Assembly: GCF_014203115.1 (NCBI RefSeq) | Contig: NZ_JACHIJ010000004.1 | Location: forward strand, 496,001-560,000 | Direction: 5' to 3' | DNA length: 64,000 bases | Origin: Afipia massiliensis | Lineage (GTDB): Bacteria > Pseudomonadota > Alphaproteobacteria > Rhizobiales > Xanthobacteraceae | Shown here: in pieces, positions 52,090 to 64,000 of the stretch | Position numbering within the stretch: position 1 is the first letter of the stretch | Layout of the letters: every line of letters begins with the position of its first letter | Notes under the pieces: generated by a model | The model's input: only the letters and a program-made list of their open reading frames with translations | The model's database searches: none | Told to the model about the DNA's origin: nothing | Translations under genes and position numbers: made by a program

Positions 52090-52527
52090 ATGATCGCCGC
52101 TATCAAGCGCGTGCCGGGGCGACCCGCTGCGAATCGGAATACCTCGATCGCGTTGGTTGCAGTCGGAATTTTGGCGCTTGGCGCTACTGCGAGCGAAGCT
52201 GGCCAGCGCAAATCCTGGCGCGATGCCAATGCCTCTGTCGGCTCCGGCCGCAGCTTTTCCGGAAAAGCCTCGTTCTACGGCAACGAGTCGGGCAGCAAGA
52301 CCGCTTCGGGCCAGCGCTTCAATCAGGAGGCCATGACCGCCGCACACCGGACCCTGCCGTTCGGGACCCGTCTCAAGGTCACCCACGGCAGCCGCAGCGT
52401 CGTCGTCACCGTCAATGACCGCGGACCGTTCATCAAGGGTCGCGTGCTCGATCTGTCGAAGGGCGCCGCCCGCGCGGTCGGACTCACCAGCCGCGGCGTC
52501 GGCCACGTGGTTGCAGAAGTTCAGTAA
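52090..52527 (+). CDS. rlpA: RlpA-like double-psi beta-barrel protein, secreted
   Basis: 145 residues. A signal sequence (IALVAVGILALGATASEA) precedes a DPBB domain with GKASFYGNESGSKTASGQRF, LPFGTRLKV, VNDRGPF and GRVLDLSKGAARAVGL. RlpA proteins are septal lytic transglycosylases for naked glycans; this one lacks a SPOR domain. The ATG at 52090 has AGGGA 8 bases upstream. Confidence 0.9.
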   Translation: MIAAIKRVPGRPAANRNTSIALVAVGILALGATASEAGQRKSWRDANASVGSGRSFSGKASFYGNESGSKTASGQRFNQEAMTAAHRTLPFGTRLKVTHGSRSVVVTVNDRGPFIKGRVLDLSKGAARAVGLTSRGVGHVVAEVQ

Positions 52528-52563
52528 GAGTTGCGTATGAGTTGAGTTGCGTAAGTTGCGTTG

Positions 52564-52595
52564 AAAAGGCCGGTGCCAGTTGCACCGGCCTTTTT
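52564..52595. terminator. Intrinsic terminator after the RlpA-like gene
   Basis: AAAAGGCCGGTGC, loop CAGTT, GCACCGGCCTTTTT. The symmetric A and T tracts allow use from priA's side as well. Confidence 0.9.
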
Positions 52596-52609
52596 CATGG
52601 ATTTTCGTT

Positions 52610-52655
52610 GGGCATGATCTCGTCCGAAAACCGGAGCCCACTCGGGATCATGCCC
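52610..52655. repeat. Palindromic GCATGATC repeat downstream of priA
   Basis: GGGCATGATC at the left and GATCATGCCC at the right, with an internal CCGAAAACCGGAG. It ends on the priA stop codon. Same family as the other copies. Confidence 0.6.
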
Positions 52656-54829
52656 TACAGAAAACTCTGCGGATCGATATCGATCTCGAGCTTGAGATTG
52701 CCTTTGGTCTTCGGACCGGCCGCGAGCCAATCCCGCATATAGGCCGACAGGTCGATACCACGCACCGACTTCACCAGAATACGAAACCGGTAGCGGCCCT
52801 TGATGACGGCGAGCGGCGCCTCCGCGGGACCAAGCACCTGAACCCGTTCGTCGAGCGGAGCGGCGGCGGCGAGCTTGCGCGCAAAACCTTCCGCGGTCGG
52901 ACGATCGCCCGCTGAAATGATCAGCGACGCCAGCCGCCCGAACGGCGGATACAGTGCGCGCTCACGCGCTTCGATCTCGCTGGCGTAAAACGCTTCGCGA
53001 TCCGACGCGACCAGCGCCTTCATCACCGGATGTTCCGGCTGATGTGTCTGGAGATAGCCGACGCCGCGTCCCTGCTCGCGTCCGGCGCGCCCAATCACCT
53101 GGTTGAGCAATTGAAACGTGCGCTCGGCGGCGCGCGGATCGCCGTTGCCCAATCCCAAATCCGCATCGATCACGCCGACCAGATTGAGGCGCGGAAAGTT
53201 ATGTCCCTTCGCCACCAGTTGCGTGCCGATGATGATGTCGACGCGTCCCTCGGCGATCTCGTTCAGTTCCGACCGCATGGTCTCGATGTCGGTGATCAAA
53301 TCGCTCGACAGCACCATGGTGCGCGCATCGGGAAACAGGTTTGCGGCTTCTTCCTGCAGGCGTTCGACACCGGGGCCGATGGCCGCCAGCGATTCCTCCG
53401 CCCCGCAATGCGGGCATTGATGCGGCCGCGGCATCGAGAAGCCGCAGTGATGGCAAACAAGCCGCTGGCGAAAGCGATGATCGACCAGCCATGCATCGCA
53501 GATCGTGCAGGCGAACCGATGACCGCAGGCGCGGCACAAGGTCAGCGGCGCGTAGCCGCGACGATTGAGAAACAGCAGCGCCTGTTCCTTGCGCTCGATT
53601 GCAATCTTGATCTCTTCTGCGAGACGCGGCGAAATGAACCGGCCGCGCTGCGGGCCTTCGCGCTTGAGATCGATGGCCTCGATCTGCGGCATGTGCTGGC
53701 CGCCGAACCGCGATGGCAGAGCGACGCGGCGATAGCGCCCCTTGCGTGCGTTGACTTCGGACTCGACCGAGGGGGTTGCCGAACACAGCACGACCGGAAT
53801 CTTCGCGATTGATCCGCGCACCACCGCCATGTCGCGCGCATGATAATGCGCGCCCTCATCCTGCTTGTAGGCCTGATCGTGTTCCTCATCGACGATGATG
53901 AGGCCGAGATTTGCGTAAGGCAGAAACAGCGCCGAGCGTGCGCCGACCACCACCGGCGCGTCGCCCGCCGCGACCGCGGCCCAGTTGCGCGCGCGAGTGC
54001 GCGGCGTCAGCTCCGAATGCCATTCGATCGGCCGCACGCCGAACCGCACGGCAAAGCGGTCGAGAAACTGCCCGGTCAGCGCGATCTCCGGCATCAGGAT
54101 CATGGTCTGCCGGCCGCGGCGAATGTTCTCCGCCACTGCCTCGAAATAGACTTCGGTTTTTCCGGAGCCCGTGACGCCATCGAGCAGCGCGACCTGAAAT
54201 TCATCCTTCGAGGCGAGCTCTCTCATCGCATCGGCGGCGATGCGCTGCTCGGGCGAAAAATCCGGTTCCGAGAACGACGGATCGGGCGACGGTGGCGCGA
54301 GATCACGCGGCAACGGCTCGATAGCGAGCGTGCCTTCATCGACAAGCCCATGGATCACGCCGGGGCTGACGCCGGCATCCTTTGCAGCTTCGGACTTTGC
54401 GTGCAGCAGTCCGTCCGACAGGATCTCGATCAGGCGACGCCGCGCGCTCGTCATGCGTTGCGGCGGCGTACCGACCAGCCGCACCCCCATGCGCACACGC
54501 TCGGGTCCAAGATGCTCGCCCATGCGCAGCGTCATCCGCAGCACCATGCCGCGCGCCGACAGCGTGTAGTTGGCGACCCAGTCGACGAAGCTGCGCAGCT
54601 CCGGTTTCAGCGGCGGCACGTCGAGCTTGTGGCCGGTGTCTTTCAGGCGGTTGTGCAGCCGGGGATCGGGGTTGGGATTGTCGGCCCAGACCACGGCGGT
54701 GACGTCGCGCGGCCCGAGCGGAACGCTGACCACATCCCCCGGATTCAGCTCAACGCCGTCAGGAACGCGATAGGAATAGGTCTGGTTCAAGGCCACCGGG
54801 ACAAGGACGTCGACAACTCGTCTTGCCAT
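52655..54829 (-). CDS. priA: Primosomal protein N' (replication restart helicase)
   Basis: A 724-residue superfamily 2 helicase that reloads DnaB at stalled forks. Walker A DGVTGSGKTEVY, DEEH box VDEEHDQAYKQDE, eight zinc-binding Cys (LCRACGHRFACTIC, CHHCGFSM, CPHCG), GTQLVAKGHNFP and QVIGRAGR. It is divergent from xerC. Confidence 0.97.
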   Translation of the reverse strand: MARRVVDVLVPVALNQTYSYRVPDGVELNPGDVVSVPLGPRDVTAVVWADNPNPDPRLHNRLKDTGHKLDVPPLKPELRSFVDWVANYTLSARGMVLRMTLRMGEHLGPERVRMGVRLVGTPPQRMTSARRRLIEILSDGLLHAKSEAAKDAGVSPGVIHGLVDEGTLAIEPLPRDLAPPSPDPSFSEPDFSPEQRIAADAMRELASKDEFQVALLDGVTGSGKTEVYFEAVAENIRRGRQTMILMPEIALTGQFLDRFAVRFGVRPIEWHSELTPRTRARNWAAVAAGDAPVVVGARSALFLPYANLGLIIVDEEHDQAYKQDEGAHYHARDMAVVRGSIAKIPVVLCSATPSVESEVNARKGRYRRVALPSRFGGQHMPQIEAIDLKREGPQRGRFISPRLAEEIKIAIERKEQALLFLNRRGYAPLTLCRACGHRFACTICDAWLVDHRFRQRLVCHHCGFSMPRPHQCPHCGAEESLAAIGPGVERLQEEAANLFPDARTMVLSSDLITDIETMRSELNEIAEGRVDIIIGTQLVAKGHNFPRLNLVGVIDADLGLGNGDPRAAERTFQLLNQVIGRAGREQGRGVGYLQTHQPEHPVMKALVASDREAFYASEIEARERALYPPFGRLASLIISAGDRPTAEGFARKLAAAAPLDERVQVLGPAEAPLAVIKGRYRFRILVKSVRGIDLSAYMRDWLAAGPKTKGNLKLEIDIDPQSFL

Positions 54830-54918
54830 GGCAGGAGGGGTCCAGATTAAGGGGTGAATAAGGAAAAGGGTGCGATAAACCGATTCCTGTCAAGCGCAGG
54901 CGCATCGCGAGACATAAG

Positions 54919-55902
54919 ATGGTCAAGGCCGCCGCTGCAACCGAAGCCACCCCGGAAAGCGTGCAACTCATCTGCGCCGCGCCCGATCTGCTGGCCGAGA
55001 TCACGCACTGGCTGTCCCATTTGCGCTCGGAACGCCGGCTGTCACCCAAGACGCTGGAAGCCTATGCGCGCGACCTGCGCCAGTGCCTGATGTTCCTGAG
55101 CGAGCATTGGGGCGGCCTCGTCACCTTGAAACAATTCGCCGCCATCGAAGCCACAGACGTGCGCGCCTTTATGTCGGCGCGGCGTGTGGATGACGTGGGC
55201 GGGCGTTCCCTGATGCGCGCACTGGCGGGATTGCGTTCGTTCGGGCGATTTCTGGAACGCGAGGGCAAGGGCAAGGTCGGCGCGCTGTCCGCGATCCGCG
55301 CCCCGAAGATCGGCAAGAGCCTGCCGAAACCAATTCAGATGACGTCCGCACGGCAGATGACCGATGCGGACATCCGCGCCGGCGAAAATCGCGATCCGTG
55401 GATCTGGGCACGCGACGCTGCGGTGATGGCGCTGCTCTACGGATCGGGCCTGCGAATTTCCGAAGCGCTCGGTCTCAAGCGGCGCGACGTACCGCTGCCG
55501 GGCAAGGGCGACGTGATCGTGGTGACCGGCAAGGGCAACAAGACCCGCATGGTGCCAGTGCTGCAGAACGTGTTGGCCTTGATCCAGGACTATGTCGCGG
55601 TGTGTCCGCACACCATCGCGGCGGACGGCCCGATCTTCGTCGGCGCGCGCGGTGGCCCGCTCTCACCGCGCATCATCCAGTTGACGATGGAGCGGCTGCG
55701 CGGCGCGCTTGGCTTGCCGGACAGCGCAACACCCCATGCGCTGCGTCATTCCTTTGCCACGCATCTTTTGACCCGCGGCGGCGACCTGCGCGCCATCCAG
55801 GAATTGCTCGGCCACTCCTCGCTGTCGACCACACAGATCTACACCGGCGTCGATGCCGACCGGCTGCTCGACGTCTACAAGACGGCCCATCCGCGCGCCT
55901 GA
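54919..55902 (+). CDS. xerC: Tyrosine recombinase XerC
   Basis: 327 residues; acts with XerD at dif to resolve chromosome dimers. The N-terminal SAM-like domain (SPKTLEAYARDLRQCL) precedes the catalytic domain: Arg in YGSGLRISEAL, HALRHSFATHLL (HxxR), LLGHSSLSTTQIYTGVD with His and the Tyr nucleophile. It is unlike the P4-type integrase at 5182 and is a core gene. Confidence 0.95.
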   Translation: MVKAAAATEATPESVQLICAAPDLLAEITHWLSHLRSERRLSPKTLEAYARDLRQCLMFLSEHWGGLVTLKQFAAIEATDVRAFMSARRVDDVGGRSLMRALAGLRSFGRFLEREGKGKVGALSAIRAPKIGKSLPKPIQMTSARQMTDADIRAGENRDPWIWARDAAVMALLYGSGLRISEALGLKRRDVPLPGKGDVIVVTGKGNKTRMVPVLQNVLALIQDYVAVCPHTIAADGPIFVGARGGPLSPRIIQLTMERLRGALGLPDSATPHALRHSFATHLLTRGGDLRAIQELLGHSSLSTTQIYTGVDADRLLDVYKTAHPRA

Positions 55903-56012
55903 CATAAATTTGTCGTGCCAAAATTTGCCCTGCCAAATCCTTTGGACACCCTTGCGCGCGCGCCGCAGTTCGGTCAATCGTGGCATCCGATTTTGACCGG
56001 GGGATACTGAAT

Positions 56013-56603
56013 ATGGGCGCACATGAGAGCATGGAGCACGCTGAGCATGCCGAACATGCATCCGGCTCCAACAAGAGGATTGCATTGCTGATCGCGGTGA
56101 TCGCGCTGTTTCTCGCTTTCTCCGAGACGCTCGGCAAGGGCGCCCAGACCGAATCCATCAGCAAGAACGTCGAGGCCTCGAACCTGTGGGCCTTCTTCCA
56201 GGCCAAGAGCATCCGCCGCACGACGGTGCAGGCGGTGGCCGAGCATGCGAAGCTCAGCCTTGGCCTGTCGGGTGACGATGCGCAGAAGGCGGCGCTGGCA
56301 AAACAGATCGATGACTGGAACAAGGCCGCGGCCCGCTATCGCTCCGAACCGGAAACCGGCGAAGGCTCCGAGCAACTGGCGGCACGTGCCAAGAAGGCCG
56401 AGGAAGCCCGCGATCTCGCCATGGCGCGCTATCACCACTACGAGGTGGCCTCCGCCGCTTTCCAGATCGGCATCGTGCTGGCGTCAGCGACCATCATCAC
56501 CGGCATGATTGCGCTGGCGTGGGTGGCTGGCGCGCTAGCCCTGACCGGGCTCGCGTTCACGGCGATCGGACTGTTCGCCCCGCACGCCGTGCATTTGATG
56601 TAG
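56013..56603 (+). CDS. DUF4337 membrane protein
   Basis: 196 residues with a His/Glu-rich start (HESMEHAEHAEHAS), one TM helix (IALLIAVIALFLAFSETLG), a soluble helical middle with NLWAFFQAKSIRRT, and two C-terminal TM helices. The pattern is that of DUF4337; function unknown. The His-rich start could bind metal. It is followed by a terminator. Confidence 0.85.
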   Translation: MGAHESMEHAEHAEHASGSNKRIALLIAVIALFLAFSETLGKGAQTESISKNVEASNLWAFFQAKSIRRTTVQAVAEHAKLSLGLSGDDAQKAALAKQIDDWNKAAARYRSEPETGEGSEQLAARAKKAEEARDLAMARYHHYEVASAAFQIGIVLASATIITGMIALAWVAGALALTGLAFTAIGLFAPHAVHLM

Positions 56604-56607
56604 AAAG

Positions 56608-56635
56608 AAAAAGGCCGGCTCATGCCGGCCTTTTT
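56608..56635. terminator. Bidirectional terminator between the DUF4337 gene and lpdA
   Basis: AAAAAGGCCGGC, loop TCAT, GCCGGCCTTTTT, between convergent genes. Confidence 0.9.
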
Positions 56636-56641
56636 CAGCCG

Positions 56642-58045
56642 TTACATGTGAATGGCGCGTTTTCCGACCGCAAGCGCGGCTTCCTTGACCGCTTCCGAGC
56701 GGGTCGGATGGGCGTGGCAGGTGCGCGCGAGATCTTCCGCAGAGCCGCCGAACTCCATCAGCACCGCGGCTTCGTGGATCATTTCGCCGGCTTCCGCGCC
56801 GATGATGTGCACACCCAGCACACGGTCGGTTTTCGCATCCGCGAGGATTTTCACGAAACCATCGGTAGTCTGATTGACCTTGGTACGCGCGTTTGCGGTG
56901 AACGGAAATTTGCCTGAGGTGTAAGCCACGCCCGCCTGCTTCAGCTCTTCCTCGGTCTTGCCGACGGAAGCAACTTCGGGGAACGTGTAGACCACGCCGG
57001 GGATGACATCGTAGTTGGTGTGACCAGCCTGGCCCGCGAGGATCTCGGCGATGGCGATGCCCTCGTCTTCCGCCTTGTGCGCCAGCATCGGTCCGGCGAT
57101 CACGTCGCCGATGGCATAGATGCCCTTCACGTTGGTCTGGAAGTGTCCATCGGTCTGCACGCGGCCGCGCTGATCGAGTTCGACCCCGGCTTCCTTGAGG
57201 TCGAGCCCTTCGGTGTAAGGAACGCGTCCGATCGCCACCAGCACCACGTCCGCTTCGATGGTTTCAGCCGTACCGCCTGCGGCCGGCTCAATGCTGGCCT
57301 TCAGCTTCTTGCCGGAGGTATCGACGCCGGTGACCTTGGCGCCGAGCTTGAATTCGACGCCCTGCTTTTCCTGAATACGCTGGAACGACTTTGCCACCTC
57401 GCCGTCCATGCCGGGAAGAATCCGGTCGAGGAATTCGACGACCATGACCTGCGCGCCGAGACGGCGCCACACCGAGCCGAGCTCAAGACCGATCACGCCG
57501 GCGCCGATCACCAGCATCTTCTCCGGCACCTTATCGAGCGTCAGCGCGCCCGTGGACGAGACAATGCGCTTCTCGTCGATTTCGACGCCCTTGAGCTTTG
57601 TCACGTCGGAGCCGGTGGCGATCACGATATTCTTGGTTTCGAGAACCTGCGTCTTGCCGTCGTTGCCCTTCACCTCGACCTTGCCGGCAGACAGGATGCG
57701 GCCAGTGCCTTCGTAGGGCTCGATCTTGTTCTTCTTGAACAGAAAGCCGACGCCCTTGACGTTGCCATCGACGCCGTCGGTCTTGAACTTCATCATGGTC
57801 GGCAGATCGAGCTTCGGCTTGCCGACGCCGATGCCCATCTTGGGCAGCATGTGCGTGACTTCCTCGTATCGCTCCGACGCCTGCAGCAATGCCTTGGACG
57901 GAATGCAGCCGACATTGAGGCAGGTGCCGCCGAAGGTCGGCCATTTCTCGACCACCGCAACCTTCATGCCGAGCTGCGCCGCGCGGATCGCGCAGACATA
58001 ACCGCCGGGACCGGTGCCGATGACGATGAGATCGTAAGAAGCCAT
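56642..58045 (-). CDS. lpdA: Dihydrolipoamide dehydrogenase (E3)
   Basis: A 467-residue FAD enzyme reoxidising dihydrolipoamide with NAD for 2-oxoglutarate dehydrogenase. FAD motif [10 protein letters not shown], redox disulfide [13 protein letters not shown] (Cys 42 and 47), NAD motif [13 protein letters not shown], and the C-terminal His-Glu pair in [10 protein letters not shown]. Last gene of the suc block. Confidence 0.97.
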   Translation of the reverse strand: MASYDLIVIGTGPGGYVCAIRAAQLGMKVAVVEKWPTFGGTCLNVGCIPSKALLQASERYEEVTHMLPKMGIGVGKPKLDLPTMMKFKTDGVDGNVKGVGFLFKKNKIEPYEGTGRILSAGKVEVKGNDGKTQVLETKNIVIATGSDVTKLKGVEIDEKRIVSSTGALTLDKVPEKMLVIGAGVIGLELGSVWRRLGAQVMVVEFLDRILPGMDGEVAKSFQRIQEKQGVEFKLGAKVTGVDTSGKKLKASIEPAAGGTAETIEADVVLVAIGRVPYTEGLDLKEAGVELDQRGRVQTDGHFQTNVKGIYAIGDVIAGPMLAHKAEDEGIAIAEILAGQAGHTNYDVIPGVVYTFPEVASVGKTEEELKQAGVAYTSGKFPFTANARTKVNQTTDGFVKILADAKTDRVLGVHIIGAEAGEMIHEAAVLMEFGGSAEDLARTCHAHPTRSEAVKEAALAVGKRAIHM

Positions 58046-58078
58046 GAGGATTATCCTGTACTCACAGAGAAATGGAAG

Positions 58079-58822
58079 TTAACGGCCGCCCGAAACATCG
58101 ACGATCGTGCCCGTGACATATGACGCCTCGTCCGACATCAGCCAGACGACGGCGTTGGCGATTTCATCCGCGGTGCCGACCCGCTTCATCGGAACCATAT
58201 GCGCCAGCCGGTGCGCGCGATCCGGCTCCCCACCGCTGGCGTGAATTGCGGTGTCGATCAGACCCGGACGAATGCCGTTGACGCGGATACCCTCGGTGCT
58301 GACCTCGCGCGCAAGTCCCACCGTGAATGTATCGATCGCGCCCTTCGAGGCGGCGTAGTCGACATACTGCGCGGGTGAGCCGAGCGTCGCGGCGACGGAA
58401 GAAATATTGACGATGACCCCGCCGGTGCCGCCGTGCTTGCTGGACATGCGCTTCACCGCCTCGCGCGCGCACAGAATGCTGCCGACGATGTTGACGTTCA
58501 TCATGCGGGCGAGACGCGCAGCCGACATTTCATCGACGCGGGCGGTGGCATCTACCACGCCGGCATTGTTCACGAGAGCGCCGAGTTTCCCGAAAGCATC
58601 CGCCTGCTTGAACAATGCAAGAATGTCGGCCTCATGGCCGACATCGCATTTCACCGCGATGGCCTTGCCGTTGCTGGCTTCGATCTTCGCAACCACCTCA
58701 TCGGCGGCCGCCTTGTTGCTGGCGTAGCCGACGACAACCTTGTAGCCGCGCGAGGCAGCGGCGAGCGCCGTAGCCCGGCCGATGCCGCGGCTGCCTCCGG
58801 TGACAATGGCGACGCTGTCCAT
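58079..58822 (-). CDS. Short-chain dehydrogenase/reductase inside the suc operon
   Basis: A 247-residue classical SDR. It has the TGGSRGIG cofactor loop, NNAGVV, catalytic Ser in ISSVAATLG and the YxxxK-like YAASKGAID. The residues after the first strand (YASNKAAAD) favour NADP. It sits between sucB (13-base gap) and lpdA (33-base gap), so it is co-transcribed with them, yet the pathway needs no such step. Substrate unknown. Confidence 0.92.
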   Translation of the reverse strand: MDSVAIVTGGSRGIGRATALAAASRGYKVVVGYASNKAAADEVVAKIEASNGKAIAVKCDVGHEADILALFKQADAFGKLGALVNNAGVVDATARVDEMSAARLARMMNVNIVGSILCAREAVKRMSSKHGGTGGVIVNISSVAATLGSPAQYVDYAASKGAIDTFTVGLAREVSTEGIRVNGIRPGLIDTAIHASGGEPDRAHRLAHMVPMKRVGTADEIANAVVWLMSDEASYVTGTIVDVSGGR

Positions 58823-58835
58823 GCCCGCCTCGCAA

Positions 58836-60077
58836 TCAGAGGTCGAGAACCAGCCGCGCCGGATCTTCGAGGCTTTCCTTGATGCGAACGAGGAAGGTCA
58901 CCGCTTCCTTGCCGTCGATGACGCGGTGATCGTAGGACACCGCCAGATACATCATCGGGCGAACTTCGACCTTGCCGCCGACGACCACCGGCCGCTCCTG
59001 GATCTTGTGCATGCCGAGGATCGCGGACTGCGGCGCGTTGAGGATCGGCGTCGACATCAGCGAGCCGTAGATGCCGCCATTGGTGATGGTGAACGTGCCG
59101 CCCTGCATCTCGTCGATCTTAAGCTGGCCGTCGCGGGCCCGCCTGCCGTAGTCGGCGATGCTCTTTTCGATGTCGGCAATCGATTTCTGATCGCAGTCGC
59201 GCACCACCGGGACGACGAGACCCTTGTCGGTGCCGACAGCGACGCCGATGTGGTAGTAATTCTTGTAGATCAGGTCACTGCCGTCGATCTCGGCATTCAC
59301 CGCCGGGATGTCCTTCAACGCCTGCACGCAGGCCTTGGTGAAGAAGCCCATGAAGCCGAGCTTGGCGCCGTGCTTCTTCTCGAACGCATCCTTGTACTGA
59401 GCGCGCAGCGCCATCACGTGGCTCATATCGACCTCGTTGAAGGTCGTCAGCATCGCCGCGGTGTTCTGCACGTCCTTGAGCCGGCGCGCGATGGTCTGGC
59501 GCAGCCGCGTCATCTTCACGCGCTCTTCACGCGCTGCATCGTCGGCAGGCGACGGCGCGCGCGCCTGAACGGCGGCCTGATTGACCGGCGTGGGCGCCGA
59601 TGCAGCCTTTTCGATCGCGGCCAGCATATCACCCTTGGTGACGCGGCCATCCTTGCCGGAGCCCGGGACGGTCGATGCATCCACGCCCGACTCAGCAGAA
59701 AGCTTGCGCACCGATGGCGCCTGCGGCGCATCGGCCGGGGGCGACTTTTGCGCGGGCGCAGGTGCTGCGGCAGCAGGCGCGGCCTTGGCCGGAGCAGGTT
59801 CAGCCGCCTTGGCCGGGGCCGCGGCGGGCTTGGCGCCGCCAGCGCCTTCCGTGATCTGACCGAGCAATGCGCCGACCGCGACCGTCTCGCCGTCCTTGGC
59901 GACGATCTCGCCCAGGGTCCCGGCGAAAGGAGCCGGCACTTCGATGGTCACCTTGTCGGTTTCGAGTTCAACCAAGGGCTCGTCGACGGCGACGGCATCG
60001 CCGGCCTTCTTGAACCAGCGGCCGATGGTGGCCTCGGTGACGGACTCGCCCAATGTCGGAACACGAATTTCAGCCAT
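58836..60077 (-). CDS. sucB: Dihydrolipoyllysine succinyltransferase (E2o)
   Basis: The E2 core of 2-oxoglutarate dehydrogenase. Lipoyl domain with Lys 42 in [14 protein letters not shown], an Ala/Pro-rich linker, the E3-binding domain [24 protein letters not shown], and a catalytic domain ending [13 protein letters not shown]. The ATG at 60077 gives the canonical [12 protein letters not shown] start; an ATG ten codons upstream is disfavoured. Confidence 0.97.
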   Translation of the reverse strand: MAEIRVPTLGESVTEATIGRWFKKAGDAVAVDEPLVELETDKVTIEVPAPFAGTLGEIVAKDGETVAVGALLGQITEGAGGAKPAAAPAKAAEPAPAKAAPAAAAPAPAQKSPPADAPQAPSVRKLSAESGVDASTVPGSGKDGRVTKGDMLAAIEKAASAPTPVNQAAVQARAPSPADDAAREERVKMTRLRQTIARRLKDVQNTAAMLTTFNEVDMSHVMALRAQYKDAFEKKHGAKLGFMGFFTKACVQALKDIPAVNAEIDGSDLIYKNYYHIGVAVGTDKGLVVPVVRDCDQKSIADIEKSIADYGRRARDGQLKIDEMQGGTFTITNGGIYGSLMSTPILNAPQSAILGMHKIQERPVVVGGKVEVRPMMYLAVSYDHRVIDGKEAVTFLVRIKESLEDPARLVLDL

Positions 60078-60148
60078 TTTCTTTTCCCCTTGCGTCATGA
60101 GCGGCACATTCTGCCGTCAGCGCCTCAATCAAATTGAATGTGATGGAA

Positions 60149-60169
60149 ATGCCCGCGACCTGCGGGCAT
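60149..60169 (-). promoter_or_regulatory. Intercistronic hairpin between sucA and sucB
   Basis: ATGCCCGC, loop GACCT, GCGGGCAT: a perfect 8-bp stem just after the sucA stop. A weak terminator or mRNA-protecting element; it could adjust E1:E2 ratios. Confidence 0.5.
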
Positions 60170-60176
60170 CCATTGA

Positions 60177-63128
<2,952 letters not shown>

Positions 63129-63264
63129 GGTTACGTCCTGATTGATTGCATCGCGCGGAAAAATCGGGAGAAAATCGCCCGATTTGGTATCGGCATCGTG
63201 TTTGGGCCGCACCTTTTACCCTATTTAGGGCAAAACTTCGCGCTGAAAAGAACCAAGGACTGAA

Positions 63265-64000
63265 CTACGCTTTCAACCTTTCGAGAAGCGTCGTTCCGAG
63301 CCGCGCAGGCGACGGGGAAACCGTAATCCCGGCCGCTTCCATCGCCGCAATCTTCGATTCGGCGTCGCCCTTGCCGCCAGAGACGATCGCGCCGGCATGA
63401 CCCATGCGGCGACCCGGAGGTGCGGTGCGGCCGGCGATAAATCCAACCATCGGCTTCTTGCGGCCGCGCTTGGCTTCGTCCTTGAGGAACTGCGCCGCGT
63501 CCTCTTCGGCCGATCCGCCGATTTCACCGATCATGATGATCGACTTGGTCTTCTCGTCCGCCAGGAACAGCTCGAGGACTTCAATAAATTCGGTGCCCTT
63601 GACCGGATCGCCGCCGATGCCGACCGCCGAGGTCTGGCCGAGGCCGACCTGCGTGGTCTGGAACACGGCTTCATAGGTCAGCGTGCCTGAGCGGGACAGG
63701 ATGCCGACGCTGCCGGGTTTGAAAATGTTGGCCGGCATGATGCCGATTTTCGATTCGCCTGCGGTCACGACGCCCGGGCAGTTCGGCCCGATCAGGCGCG
63801 ACTTGGATCCCGACAGCGAGCGTTTCACGCGCACCATGTCCAGCACCGGAATGCCCTCGGTGATGCAGATGATCAGGGGCACTTCCGCATCGATGGCTTC
63901 GCAGATCGCGTCCGCCGCGCCCGGCGGCGGAACATAAATCACCGACGCATCGGCGCCGGTCTTGTCGCGGGCTTCAGCCACCGTGTCGAATACCGGCAGG
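63265..64000 (-). CDS. sucD: Succinyl-CoA synthetase alpha subunit (5' end beyond window)
   Basis: About 245 C-terminal residues of a subunit usually near 290. CoA-binding Rossmann part continues off the right edge ([19 protein letters not shown] at the edge), then [24 protein letters not shown] and [12 protein letters not shown]; the phosphohistidine lies in [14 protein letters not shown]. It precedes sucA by 136 bases; sucC should lie just upstream, outside the window. Confidence 0.97.
   Translation of the reverse strand, partial: LPVFDTVAEARDKTGADASVIYVPPPGAADAICEAIDAEVPLIICITEGIPVLDMVRVKRSLSGSKSRLIGPNCPGVVTAGESKIGIMPANIFKPGSVGILSRSGTLTYEAVFQTTQVGLGQTSAVGIGGDPVKGTEFIEVLELFLADEKTKSIIMIGEIGGSAEEDAAQFLKDEAKRGRKKPMVGFIAGRTAPPGRRMGHAGAIVSGGKGDAESKIAAMEAAGITVSPSPARLGTTLLERLKA

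Overview
The window looks like the chromosome of an alphaproteobacterium of the Bradyrhizobium/Afipia/Rhodopseudomonas group (Nitrobacteraceae). This rests on gene content and order read from the sequence: an F1-only atpHAGDC operon, the run rplU-rpmA-obgE-proB-proA-nadD-rsfS-rlmH-envC-ctpA-yibQ-rppH, a sucD-sucA-sucB-SDR-lpdA block, a DUF1236 protein, GC-rich DNA and frequent GTG starts. No species is claimed.

Region 1 (1-5014, minus strand): a Tat-type epoxide hydrolase that runs off the left edge, a 961-residue winged-helix/ATPase/TPR regulator upstream of it, and a stretch with a probable decayed gene. Region 2 (5015-12086): an integrated element of about 7.1 kb. It carries a P4-type integrase, an AlpA-like regulator, unknown coiled-coil and basic proteins, a hairpin-dense non-coding stretch of about 430 bases, a protein with faint Rep-like features, an HNH protein, a secreted protein and several very small genes. 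It is bounded by a 14-bp direct repeat that equals the 3' end, including the encoded CCA, of an intact tRNA-Ser(GGA). It resembles a phage satellite or small integrative element; no capsid or conjugation gene is visible.

Region 3 (12252-18177, minus): a stress/osmolyte cluster MFS-otsB-GH15-otsA for trehalose metabolism. Region 4 (18462-24440): pcaIJ-type CoA-transferase genes divergent from a coxS-coxL-coxM molybdenum hydroxylase operon of form II (AYRGAGR active-site loop), closed by a strong terminator. Region 5 (24696-31909): DEAD-box helicase, NDH-2 NADH dehydrogenase, rhodanese-ChrB/ChrA chromate genes, tRNA-Ser(CGA), and a sugar-kinase-like ROK protein whose motifs are in circularly permuted order.

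Region 6 (32059-46276, mostly plus): ribosomal proteins L21/L27 with a strong promoter and leader hairpin, an acetyltransferase, two tandem EamA transporters (minus), then the conserved obgE-proBA-nadD-rsfS-rlmH and envC-ctpA-yibQ-rppH genes (GTPase, proline and NAD synthesis, ribosome silencing and methylation, cell-wall division machinery, RNA decay). Region 7 (46295-51237, minus): atpHAGDC. Region 8 (52090-56603): RlpA-like protein, priA (minus), xerC, DUF4337 protein. Region 9 (56642-64000, minus): TCA-cycle genes sucD (partial), sucA, sucB, an SDR and lpdA, encoding 2-oxoglutarate dehydrogenase with its shared E3 and succinyl-CoA synthetase alpha.

The items most worth a second look are the tRNA-Ser element with its structured stretch and a possible translational switch on alpA, the permuted ROK protein, and the rplU leader.
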